Assembly (NCBI RefSeq): GCF_001642475.1
Contig: NW_019173994.1
Location: 62,001-126,000, forward strand
Direction of reading: 5' to 3'
Length of the DNA stretch: 64,000 nt
DNA from: Fonsecaea monophora
Taxonomy: Eukaryota; Ascomycota; Eurotiomycetes; Chaetothyriales; Herpotrichiellaceae
Each line of letters opens with the position of its first letter. Position 1 is the first letter of the stretch. Of this stretch, positions 43,625-53,881 are shown in pieces. The position numbers and the translations under genes are program-made. The notes beneath the pieces were generated by a model that had not been told where the DNA came from, did no database searches, and was given only the letters and a program-made list of their open reading frames with translations.

Positions 43625-46587
43625 ATGACCGTACCCAATCGCGAACTATGGCTTACTCCTTCAAAGTCACTTGCTACTCACTCTAAGTTCTACCCTACAA
43701 AGATCACGGTGTCCCACCACCAACTGCGTCATTTCATCAGTTCGTCGGAAAAAGACCTCATCTACTATGTGTCTTGTAAGGACGTGTTTGTCCTCGATCT
43801 CGCCACCCAACAGAACTCATTGATTGCAACAATACCCTTCGAGTCCCGATGTCTCGCTGCTGATTTGGGCTGGGTCTGTGTGGGAGGAGAACACAATGGC
43901 GACTGCGCCTTCATCAAGATCCAGAAGGACGAACACGATCGGCCGACATGCTTTGGTCATGACATGAATATTGATTTATTGGGAGGAGAAATCGTAAATG
44001 CCATGAGCATTCACACGTTCTTGAACCACGGCAAGACTCCCGACGAGCCCGTGGTCCTGATCAGCAACAACGACAAGACCGTCAAAATCTACTCTCTGGC
44101 TCAACGACAAGTGCTGACAACTCTACGGCATCCCGCTCCAATAAATTTCGCAGCCCTGTCTCCCGACTCCACGATCCTTGCAGCAGTGGGAGATTCCGAC
44201 CGTGTATACTTCTATCGACGACACCTCGAGGAAGACCGGGACATCATCGACGGTTCTTCCGGTAAATACGCCAAGTATCGCTGGCAGCTGTTTGCAAAGC
44301 CTGTCGTACCAATTGGGGATCCCGTTTATGACGACCACGGCTTTGCGGTGACCTTTTCGCCTTCTGGATCTCTTTGCGCGGCGTCCTCCCAAGGTGGGTC
44401 GATCTCGATATTCGACATGCGACATCTTCTGAGCAGCAGTGACCCCAGCGAATCCTCGATAATATGCAGCTTTAGATCGTCTCGACCAGCTTTGTTTGGA
44501 TGCGTCAGATCTATGACCTTCTCTCCCGCACCGTGGGACCTCCTCGTCTGGGCTGAAGACCACGGGAGAATAGGAGTCGCGGATGTGAGACAGTCCTGCG
44601 TACGACGGCAAATATTGGATCTCGATCGTCAGACAACAGAGGAAGTCAAGCTCGAAGATGGAACTCCGGTCGCGTTTCGTAACATAACGCACAAGGAACG
44701 GTTGTTGCAGCAACGTCTCATCCGGCTAAGAGCGATGAGTGGCCTGTCTCGCAGAGACTTGGACAACGAGATACGTGCTAACGTTCTTCTGAATGAGACT
44801 GCTCAGAGGCACAATCGCCGTGATTTGATCAATTATGGGGGGTTTGACCTAGACGCACGAGAGAGATCGGTTGTTGAGGCGCTTGATACTACAATGGAGC
44901 ATGTGGAGGTCGATACCACATTGGACCCGTCGGAGCAGCCTCGCAGTCGCCTATACAGTATTGACTTCTCTAGCTCTTCCCCGGGCTGGATGGCTAGCAG
45001 TATTTCGAGTGACGCTACCCCTCAATCTCCTGGTGCCGCTGGCCGGTCTGTCGCTCCTCGCTCTCCCCGACCAAGGAGGAGAACCTCTGTCGTTCTCTCA
45101 GAGCCGACTGGAAGTCGATTTCTCGATCTCAACTCTATCCATCGTGTAAGGCTATCTGCATCTCCAGGTCGGATGGACGATGATGACGGCCCGCCTGCCG
45201 AAACGACGAATACTTCGAATTCAACATCCGGGCCCTCCAGCATTCCGCAAAACGACCCCTGGTACGTCATTCAATCAGCACTTGAGACGGCTCGTGTATC
45301 GGATCAGGGTAATCGCAGTTCAACACTTCTTGCTCGGGTCGAGGCTGCGTTGGAAGCTGAACGGCGACTCGGTATCCAGCTTGAGCGTCAACTAGCCGAT
45401 GAGAGGCAATTGTCACTGTTACTTCGCAGGCAGCTTGACATCCAACAGCGTCTGCTCGTCGACAACCCGGACGAATTTGATAATCTTCGGACAGCAGCAA
45501 GGGAGTCAAACGCCAGGGTCGCAGCCTCGTTGGAACGCATTGTCCAAGCACAGCTGACACATGAGGAACAGTACATCCAATCACGGTCGCGGGAGCTGCA
45601 GAGTGAATTGAGAGTCGGTGTGGAGTATTTCAGAAGACTGCAAACTGAGCGCGAGCGCATCTTGGATGGCGCTTCGGGCAATGATGTGAACTCTCTCGAC
45701 CCTCCGAATTCGAGCTCGGCCCGGACTTCAACACTACCCACCACGAATCTTAGATCGTCCGGTCAGTCAGACAGCGTCCCCAACGTGCTCACAGATTATT
45801 CCGAATCCAGCCGTCAGAGACTAGCTCACGTCGAGAACCTCCAACGACAGGTACGCCGAGCAGAGTCACGGGTAGCTCAGGCCGCAGTCGATACTCGGGC
45901 TCTCGAAACCGCCATGCGGCGCGGCAGCCTAGGAAATCAGCTTGAAAATCAGAGTGAATCCGTGAGAAGCTTCATTGGTGCCGCCGAGGCTTCATCCACA
46001 TCTGTCGGGACATGGACCACCGAAAGGGCTGCACGAAGTTATCAGATAGTACCCCAACTCATCAACCGTCCCGCGACAGCCAATACCAATGTACGACGAG
46101 GCCCTGTGACCACAACGGCAGACCCGTCACCTCAGCGACTTAGTTCTAACAGCGGGAGAGAGGCACAACGTACTGGTCGCGTTCCAGATGCAGACATGCG
46201 CATGGCACGTATCCTGTTCTTGAGCGGCGTGACTGGAAACCGATCAGTGGATGCCAATGGAAATTGGCTGCCTCCCGCCAATGGATCTGCGTTGCAACGC
46301 GTTACGGGTACTCCTGGAAGGTCTGCAGCGGCCACAGGAGCAGCAGGTCTGATCGAGCTAGGGACAACGGGAATCGGGTTTAGTCCGGATGGGCAATTTC
46401 TGTAAGTCTGGTCACCTGTCTAAGAGTAATTGGGAAAGGGAGGGCCCTTTTGCCCTGTGCGAGACAGAAAGGCAAGGCTTGTGCTGACTCAGTGGGATAC
46501 AGGTACGCGGGTTCTGAAGAAGGAATCTTCGAATTCAAAGTCAACCTCCGCGACCGCATGACCTTCCCTTCCTTCGAGGTGAGGTAA
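43625..46587 (+). CDS. WD-repeat protein with DUF2415 domain
   Basis: Fungal protein of 953 aa. Exon 1 is 43625-46401, the intron is 46402-46502 (101 bp), and exon 2 is 46503-46587. The N-terminal 330 residues form WD-like repeats: YYVSCKDVFVLDLATQQ, SNNDKTVKIYSLAQRQVLTT, INFAALSPDSTILAAVGDSD and AVTFSPSGSLCAASSQGGSI. The DUF2415 motif follows: FGCVRSMTFSPAPWDLLVWA, then EDHGRIGVADVRQSCVRRQ. The middle is Ser/Thr/Pro-rich and disordered, with a coiled coil (LARVEAALEAERRLGIQLER). The C-terminus returns to the WD fold with TGIGFSPDGQFL, and splicing adds YAGSEEGIFEFKVNLRDR, probably closing the propeller. The domain is unassigned in function. Splicing at 46402 is well supported because it restores a WD-like strand. 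Confidence 0.88.
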
Positions 46588-47527
46588 AAATGAGACAGAA
46601 CGACATCCAGCCTTATCAGCACTGCGTTTGATCATAGCCCTCCAACTCCTACACCTCTGGGTGTTTGGCTCATCTTCTTGTGAGACATATGAAGGAATTT
46701 GCAGGTTCCAACATTCCAACATCCCTGCCCAATTCTACAAGTAATACCTTTGGTTTGATGCGTTTGACGAGTCGTTTAGCCGGGGAGGTTACCGGGTTAC
46801 TGGGTTGCTGGGTTGCTGGGTTGCTGGGTTCCTGGGCTTGATGATGGACGCGTGACGTGTATACACGACAGCCCCGACCTTTACGAACGAAGCGATCTTT
46901 CTCCCATGACTGGAAGCAGGCAGGCAGGCAGGCAGATAGAATGAAAAGTAACGAACGAAATGGGGAAAGGGGAGGGAAGTTCCTTTCCTGCTCGTTTATT
47001 TTTCCTTTCTTTTTTTCCCTGTTTCCCCATGAATCATTCCACAATGTTTGGGCGCACGCACGCACGCACGGGGGAGAAGGGGAAAGGGGGGCGTTTCCAA
47101 TACTACAAGGGGTGTTTTGGGAGTTTAAGAGCGCATGTGTATCGAATAATCTGGTCCTTTGGTCCTACCTACTACTTTTGTAAATTGCTAGGGTAGCAAA
47201 GCAAGGAAAGCAAAGCAAAGCGAGTAAGCAAGCAAGCAAAGCAGTTCTTCCTTTGGCGGATATTTGGTACGACAAAAAAAACCATATTATATATATTTCG
47301 ACACGGGACTTTTCTGTACATCTACTTGTGTCCTTGTGCCAACATTGCATTTCAGTGGCATAACACGAGTAATGTCCAAAGGCTGGACTGTTCCGCTAGA
47401 CAGATGATCTCTCTCCACGGCGTCCGGTTCCCTGACTCGCACCACGAAATATTCCCTACAAAGTACCTCGTACAATCGCGCCTCGCGTATCGAACCCCCC
47501 CCCCCCCCCGGGAGTGGAAATCGAGTA
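46588..47527. other. Convergent intergenic region with several short tandem repeats
   Basis: This lies between the 3' ends of the DUF2415 gene and bL21m. Repeats are GGGTTGCT-like units (about 46790-46832), (GCAG)n near 46916-46934, (GCAC)n near 47052-47068, AAGC-type repeats near 47195-47240, and a run of 15 C. No gene is supported. Confidence 0.6.
47495..47509. repeat. Homopolymer run of 15 C
   Basis: Fifteen C in a row just beyond the stop codon of the bL21m gene. The exact length may be a sequencing or assembly artefact. Confidence 0.8.
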
Positions 47528-48474
47528 CTACTGCGCGTGGACATTGTCGTTCCCGTTCTCAGTCTCCTGGCCCTCGAGAAGCACCATCCCCTTTTCTCCC
47601 TGGATCAATTCGTCCAGAGCCTTGACGCGGACCTGCATGACCCGGCACAGCGTGTACTTGTGCTTACTGCGCACGATCTTGCGGTGCCGGTTGCGCCGCT
47701 TCTTCTTCTCCTTGAGGGTCATAGGCTGGGTCTCGATGCCCATGACGCGGACCCGGCACTCGAACAGCCTCTCGTCGAGGTAGTTGGGCTCGCCCGTGCG
47801 GCGTTTGTCGTAGGACTCGGTGGCCGCGGTGCCGGCTTTGAGCGTGTAGTCCCGCGACCCGAGGATGCTGGCGCGGTTGAACCGCAGGACGTCGCCGGGC
47901 GACACGCCCTTCATGTGGAACGGCAGGCGGAGCGTGTCGCCCTCCGTGAGGAGGTACGGGAACCGGTGGATGTGCGTGACGATGTAGTGCGGTTTTTGGA
48001 CGTGGAGCTTGGGGAGAAGGGTTTGCAGGGACCGGGAGAGGACGAGGGGCTGGTCGAGAGATTGTGTGGTCGCCCGCGGAGCGAATACCGACGTGGTGGT
48101 CGCGGTGGCGGAAGGTGACGAGGATGTCTGGTCAGCTGTAGCGGACAGATAACTCGGGGGGATCTCAGGCTGGGTGTTCTGGAATCGGGATATCGGCGTC
48201 GTCGTGGACGGCCGCGTCCTGGTCTGGTGAAGCTTTGCGCGGAACGGCAGGAGAAATGTGGGCGGTGCGGCCACAGGCTTGGACGGTATGTTCAGGGCGC
48301 TCTGCACGAGGGTCCTCGATGAGACATGGTGAGATCTTGTCTGGTGAGGCCGGAGCAGGGATCTGCTGCTACTCCCACTGCGAAAGTCAGTCACCGGGTT
48401 TTTCTCCGCGAGTTCTGCTAATTGAAGAAAGAGGCTCACGGTTTCGGCACGGATGAGTGCACCCTTGAGGGCAT
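47528..48474 (-). CDS. MRPL49: Mitochondrial ribosomal protein bL21m
   Basis: Large-subunit mitoribosomal protein of the bacterial L21 family. Exon 1 is 48474-48440, the intron is 48378-48439 (62 bp), and exon 2 is 48377-47528, giving 294 aa. The basic N-terminus (PSRVHSSVPKPGSSSRSLLR) is a likely mitochondrial presequence. A long fungal linker follows. The L21 domain starts HVQKPHYIVTHIHRFPYLLT and continues EGDTLRLPFHMKGVSPGDVL, then LRFNRASILGSRDYTL. The C-terminal part has DERLFECRVRVMGIETQPMT and the basic KKKRRNRHRKIVRSKHKYT. An in-frame ATG at 48519 would add 15 residues (MCRICGRTIKCIFDS). I prefer 48474 because those extra residues contain Asp and four Cys and do not look like a presequence. 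Confidence 0.9.
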
Positions 48475-48948
48475 CGAGTCAAAGATGCATTTGATCGTGC
48501 GTCCGCAAATGCGGCACATTGTTGCGTAGTGCAAGTGACCGGTCTCCAAGTCAAGTTACTATATAAATGGCGCTTGATGGATCTTCTTGTATTGCCTGCG
48601 AAGAGATGGGCTCTTCGGTATTGAGGTAGAGCAAATTGGATTGAAGTCGGAATATGATCACGTGCATCGCAGATTTTGGGTTTCGTGGCAGTGACGGATA
48701 AATGTAGCGCCGGCTCATCTTCAACCCCTTTTTTTCCCTCCAACTTATCACCCGGAATTGTTGGTATAGAATCGACGAAGCTTCTTGAGATTTACATGTC
48801 TCGTATTCAGGAATTCAATCCAATCTCCCGACATTTCGATGAAGTGATGATGATTCCAAAGCCACTCATTAGATATACCGCAGGGGATCTTGATACCCGG
48901 AGCAATGTGCAAGATGCACCTCAGTGCTGCTTCCAAGGCGACCGAGAC
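48475..48948. other. Intergenic, 5' flank of bL21m and 3' flank of the HET gene
   Basis: Both neighbours are on the minus strand. No gene was seen. Confidence 0.55.
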
Positions 48949-51036
48949 TCAAATGAGTACAATGCGTCTCTGCTCAAAACTCGCCAGCCACTTGTCTGCT
49001 AGTGCGTTCCTGTCCAAATCTGGTCTCCGGGTCTCAACCCTGCCTTCACAGATTCCGATCCTCACGTATCTGTCGGGCGTTGTAGCAGACCTGACCAAGA
49101 CAAGGTGCATGATCTCTCGCCAATCTCGAATCAGGGCGACGAGGAAGACCTTACCACCGTGACGGTTCCAAACACCCCGAGCCTCCTTCCTTGCGCTTCC
49201 CAGCCAGCCGCCTGGGTCTGCCCAGTGATCCATCTGGAGCCAAAGGGGGTAGTTGGCGAGGCTCTCTATGTACTGCTTCGAACCGTTCACGCCCCGAAGT
49301 TCAGCCTCGCGCACTGGGCCTTCTATCGTAGCCTCCACACAGCCAATGTGACCAAATTCCTGGTCCTGAGATGAAATGTCGAGAACCTGCATTGTCTCGT
49401 GAATTGGTGCGTTGTTGTGGCTGAGGTCGTCCCCCTCCGTAAGACGATTCAGAGATATCAATTCAATCAGAGGTTGACCTCTCGTGTCCCACGAGTGCGC
49501 CACCCGACCAGGACAGGACACCCACGACCAGGAAGGAGAATTCTTGGGCGCAATCCGCGTCCTAACCGCGTCGTCATCGTCGTAATAGTCGTAGTCGTGA
49601 CTCCAGCACAATCCCCTCACAAAATCCTCCCTCCAAAGACCGGCGCAATAGCCATAGTGCGGGTGGAATTTCTGTTTGAGCTGGGATGCCAGACCAGAGA
49701 TGGCCGGGAGCGTATCGTCTGGTTGGGAGAGCTTTCGGGTGGTGTATTGGACCAAGAGGCCCTTCCAGAGGGCCAGAAGCTGGTCATTCGAGGCGGCGCA
49801 GGGAGGCCTTGTGGTGTTTTGTGGCCATGATGCTTCCTGCAACCACGTCCGGCGCAATCCGTCCAACCTCAAGAGGCTGACGTGACGGCTCACCCACGCC
49901 GGGCTTTCGCCGTCTTCCCTTGACAGCTTTCCCTCTGCACAACTGAAATAAACCTGGTCGCGTCGGAAATAGACCAGTCTAGGGCTGAGCAGAAGCTCTT
50001 GCAACGTCCAGCCTCGAGAATGCAGCTTGTATTCCTCCTCTTCGGACGAGGTGCCAGTTATAGGTCCGCCCCGATTGGGATCCCCGTCATCGAGCAATCT
50101 CGCATAGATCTTGGTGCCGAATCGACGTGAGCCGATCTCGATACCTCGCCTCCATAATCTGTCGGGCATAGCGAGGAACGACCTGTCGCAGGTGGATGCT
50201 GCATCTGCCGAAATGGCAACATACGCCCCGGCATAGATCTGTCGCATCGCTAGAGACTCGGTCTGCCACTCTTCTTTGTCTCCTTGAGCAATACACAGTG
50301 CATCAATCCATAGATATCGGATCCCAAGAGATCGAGTGGTTTTGATGGCGTCCCAGAACACTGCGGGCAACTTTCTATCGACGGGAATCCCCTCAGACAT
50401 CTCCTTCAGGTTGTGTGCTGTCATGGTCAAGATTGCGCCTTTGGTCTCCGACTGAGGGCCCCAGCAATAGCTCAAGGCTGCATAGGGAGTTCCTTTGCAG
50501 ACACTGGAGCGAGCGTCGTCAACGACTTTGACGGTTTCGGTCCCCTCGATTCCCACGTCGACAAGGCGCTTCGGTATGTACCCCAAGCTTGGTTTGCACC
50601 TCCAATGTTCACGCACACAGGTCCGCAAAGCGTCGGATGCAAACCGCAAACAAGCGTCTCGTTCCAGCGTAATATTGCGCCTGACACCTAGCCATGCACG
50701 GTGCCGAGCGACAGTGGCAGCGGCCGAGTCTTCCACAAAGATCTGGACCTTGAAACTTCCTCTTTTCCAGTCGCACGAGATCTCATCGACGTCGTCGCCA
50801 AATCTTTCGAGGGATAGGCTCCTGATCTGCTTGTCAGACTCGAGCAGCTTATGCTCCTCGAAAATGGCTTGCACGGCTCGTGCGATGATCCAGCAGCGGT
50901 TGCATCCCTGCTGTCCAGATTTGTGGACGTGAGTATAGCTGGGCCTGTAGTTGCGATTTTCAACCATCCTTGCACAAGAGCGACAGGATCCAGAACCGCT
51001 GCCGGCGCCCGGGTATATTTCCCCGGATGCTTCCAT
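48949..51036 (-). CDS. HET-domain (heterokaryon incompatibility) protein
   Basis: HET domains in filamentous fungi trigger cell death when incompatible strains fuse, and are related to TIR-like folds. Single exon, 695 aa. The three HET blocks are present: PYAALSYCWG (184-193), IRYLWIDALCIAQGDKEEW (239-257) and the later RGWTLQELLLSPRLVYF (341-357). Between them RQIYAGAYVAISADAASTC matches the family pattern. The N-terminus has two CxxC pairs, C18-C21 (CRSCARM) and C45-C48 (CNRCWI), a possible metal site seen in many HET proteins. The C-terminal half (about 360-695) has no named domain that I recognise. No NACHT, ankyrin or WD module follows, so it is the stand-alone type. It is not next to an obvious partner gene; the NmrA-like gene lies upstream. 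Confidence 0.93.
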   Translation of the reverse strand: MEASGEIYPGAGSGSGSCRSCARMVENRNYRPSYTHVHKSGQQGCNRCWIIARAVQAIFEEHKLLESDKQIRSLSLERFGDDVDEISCDWKRGSFKVQIFVEDSAAATVARHRAWLGVRRNITLERDACLRFASDALRTCVREHWRCKPSLGYIPKRLVDVGIEGTETVKVVDDARSSVCKGTPYAALSYCWGPQSETKGAILTMTAHNLKEMSEGIPVDRKLPAVFWDAIKTTRSLGIRYLWIDALCIAQGDKEEWQTESLAMRQIYAGAYVAISADAASTCDRSFLAMPDRLWRRGIEIGSRRFGTKIYARLLDDGDPNRGGPITGTSSEEEEYKLHSRGWTLQELLLSPRLVYFRRDQVYFSCAEGKLSREDGESPAWVSRHVSLLRLDGLRRTWLQEASWPQNTTRPPCAASNDQLLALWKGLLVQYTTRKLSQPDDTLPAISGLASQLKQKFHPHYGYCAGLWREDFVRGLCWSHDYDYYDDDDAVRTRIAPKNSPSWSWVSCPGRVAHSWDTRGQPLIELISLNRLTEGDDLSHNNAPIHETMQVLDISSQDQEFGHIGCVEATIEGPVREAELRGVNGSKQYIESLANYPLWLQMDHWADPGGWLGSARKEARGVWNRHGGKVFLVALIRDWREIMHLVLVRSATTPDRYVRIGICEGRVETRRPDLDRNALADKWLASFEQRRIVLI

Positions 51037-51856
51037 TGATGCCTTGTCGTGTGAAGACTTGGGTTCAGGTAGAAGCTCTCCAAATGGAGACCCCCGTCCC
51101 TAGGATTTTCACTTAACAGTCGTTTTCAACAGTGTACGTTTCCCATGGGTATTCAGACAAAAGCTTTAGATTATGGAAATTCTCCTCGTGACCTGCTTCT
51201 GCACTTTGGGACCGTACTTTTGCAAGGCGGCCGAGGGGAGAGGGGAGTGGGCATGGCAAACCCCAGTCAAAGGCATGATGAACGAGTCCACGGCTGTGTT
51301 GGCAGGAGGCGATTGGAGGGGAACATGGATATGTACGCCACCTAAGCGAGGGCGTCGCGGGTGCCTTGTCCTATTTTGCTCGTCCGGCGGCGAAGCTGGC
51401 GAAACCCCATGTACAGAGAGTAATGTCGAGATTGAAGGTCTTACTGTGTGTGTCCTCAATAGTCAGTGGAGATGTGCAGGGCAGGAGGGTAATTGCAAGG
51501 GAAGAATAGGAAAGAACGATTCGATCAGTGACGGAGTTGCTGTTGAAAACGGCTTATGTATTCCGATGAATTCCTCCACAAACTCCCCCGCCTCCTTCAA
51601 GCAGCCCACTTTGAAGAGGCCACGGAGTACTATTCACAGATTTCGTTATTGAATTTATAGAGATATTTGATGGGTTCATCTTGACGGACTCAGGTTCAGT
51701 CTTCCCGCCTTTTGTGTGAGGAGTTCCACAGCCATTGGAGAAGAGAAAAGAGGTTGTATTGTTGAAAAATCACTCTATTCACATCGACGAGCTCTCTCAC
51801 TCAGTCCTTGCTCTGTCAACTGCATGCCATGCTGAATGTTCTCCTTAGGCACCCAA
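51037..51856. other. Intergenic, 5' flank of the HET gene
   Basis: This is 820 bases between the HET start and the stop of the NmrA-like gene, both on the minus strand. Open frames here overlap on both strands with no family features. Confidence 0.55.
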
Positions 51857-52786
51857 CTACTTGGGCGTGAAAAACTCGTCGGCCATTTCCACGACGCCCC
51901 TGGCCGGCCGTCCCAGCAACTGCCCGAGAAAGGGATCGACCACCTCGCCCTCGCCCCTCGCGAGACCCTCGAACCAGCCGGCCCAGTTGTCCTCGAGCCA
52001 GCCGAAAGCCTCGCGGGGCACGCTCCCGTGCTCCTTGTGATACCTGACGGCTTCGTCCCTGCCCACGAAGCGGAGGTTTACCTTGCGGCCTGTGCGCTGT
52101 TCGACGAGCTTGGCGATCTCGCTCACGGGCGTGGATCGCGGCCCTGTCAGCCGCAGAGTCTGCCCAATGTATTTGGTGTAGTCGGCAAGGATCAGGGCGT
52201 TGCCCTCGGCGAGGTCGTCAATGTCGACCCAGGCGATGGACGAGTCGCTGGGCACGACCCATTCCAGCGGGTGCGTGTCGCCCTTCTTAAACACCCCAGA
52301 CACGGGCGGCCCGGCGTAGTACCCCCAAACCTGCGCGTACAGTCCCTCGCGGAGGATCACGTACTCCACCCCACACTCCTCCAGGTACTTGGTCGTGTGG
52401 ATATGGCCCTGTTGGATCCCGATGACGCTGTCCAACCCTGTCTCGCCGCCGAACATCATGCTGGTGTAGATGATTGTCTTAACACCAACTGACCGCGCCG
52501 TTTCGATTGCGTTCTTGTGATATTCGACCCGCTTGACGCCGGGGTCGTTGTGAGAGACGAGGAACAGCACGTCACCTCCCGCAAACGAAGTCCTGAGGGA
52601 CGCCGTGTCCGTGTAGTCGCCTCGACGGACCTCGACACCGTACTCCTTTGCAATCGTGGGGACACGGTCCGGGCTTGACGCTGAGATGATCAGATCCTTC
52701 GGCGGGATCAGCTTCTTTTCCAGAATTTGACGGAGGACTCGAGAGCCCAGACGGCCACTAGTGCCGGTAAGGATATAACGAGCCAT
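51857..52786 (-). CDS. NmrA-like / NAD(P)-binding atypical SDR
   Basis: Atypical short-chain reductase of the NmrA/SDR_a group, single exon, 309 aa. Residues 7-14 (TGTSGRLG) form the GxxGxxG dinucleotide site. The family pattern continues with VEVRRGDYTDTASLRTSFAG, then GGDVLFLVSHND and YTSMMFGG, then a conserved IAWVDIDDLAEGNALIL. There is no YxxxK pair, typical of NmrA-type proteins, which act as redox sensors or as quinone and isoflavone-type reductases. The bacterial quinone reductase QorB/YtfG has a similar layout. The start at MARYILTG is preferred over an in-frame ATG six codons upstream, because the dinucleotide fold begins right there. Codon use is notably GC-rich (third-position C/G) against the flanking DNA. 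Regulator or enzyme cannot be told apart here. Confidence 0.9.
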   Translation of the reverse strand: MARYILTGTSGRLGSRVLRQILEKKLIPPKDLIISASSPDRVPTIAKEYGVEVRRGDYTDTASLRTSFAGGDVLFLVSHNDPGVKRVEYHKNAIETARSVGVKTIIYTSMMFGGETGLDSVIGIQQGHIHTTKYLEECGVEYVILREGLYAQVWGYYAGPPVSGVFKKGDTHPLEWVVPSDSSIAWVDIDDLAEGNALILADYTKYIGQTLRLTGPRSTPVSEIAKLVEQRTGRKVNLRFVGRDEAVRYHKEHGSVPREAFGWLEDNWAGWFEGLARGEGEVVDPFLGQLLGRPARGVVEMADEFFTPK

Positions 52787-53881
52787 ATTGCTGTGGTGGT
52801 TCAAGTTGGATTCTTTTCGAAGAGGCGTTGTCTTTTTGAGTTTTTTTTTTTGTTCGTAGATGAGTCTGAAGCTGGATCTTTGCGCGCTTTAAATATGTCG
52901 AATCTCCAACCCATGAAGCCGACATCTCCAGACCTCTTTGAATATCTCGTGATAGCCCCCGACAATGGTGCTGAATCCCTTTTAGGTCAAACAGGACCCA
53001 GCATTAATAATGCCGGTGGGATCAGAGATCTGTGTTGTAGGCCCATTCCACTTCCAAGTGCCGCTGCCAGATCTGTTTTGTCAGCTTTCCGGAGCGACGG
53101 CTTGAGAAAAGAAGAGAGTATGTTCACTGATTGATAATAATCATTCTTAATGTGCGCAGCGTCGGGGAGACAAGGCGTTGGTCGTCATGAGAGGCGGTTC
53201 TCAAGAGGCATAGAAAATGCTCTTCCATGGTTTTACTGGTTCCACTCCAGCCAACTAGGGGGATTCATGGGGTCAAGAGCCCCAGTCTTATGAGTAGGCA
53301 GTATGACCAAGAATGGTTACCTCTATGGGACTTTGCTAACATCGCACTGCCATGCTCTCCACAATGAATGCACCACTGTAAAGGCGCTGGATGATACAGA
53401 TGAACAGTACCGTGTACGTAAGCAACGACGTAGTGATAGAACTATATTCGGTATAGTTTCCTCGCTAGCGTGGTCTCGACTTGCTAGGAGAAGAATAGTC
53501 TAATGCTTAATTTGGACGCTTTGCTATTCTTGGACTGGCGCCTTGTATGTAGAGTAATCAGTGAACCTCGTCCTCTTTGTTGGACAGGGAACAGGGGCTA
53601 CTCGAATGGAAATAACCTTGGTGGCCATTAGAGAACACAGCAATAAAAAGGAAGAAAGGGAAAAGGTGCCATGTGCAACCGAAGAGCCAGATGGAAGGGC
53701 ACAGTCAACTTCTCCCAAGAAGCATACGAAAAGCGTCTCTCTTTCATTCCAAGGCATCATAGCGATGTCTCCTCGTCTTCGTCGTTGGCCAACCGTTGAA
53801 TTAGTCCTCGGGTGCGTACCATTCTATGCCATGCATAAATGCTCACCAAACACAACGAGGGCGTGGATCAAGCGAGGCTTT
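52787..53881. other. Intergenic, 1.1 kb
   Basis: This is the 5' flank of the NmrA-like gene and the 3' flank of RRP12. It includes a T-run near 52840. No gene is supported; the plus-strand frame 53561-54265 is antisense to the RRP12 end. Confidence 0.55.
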
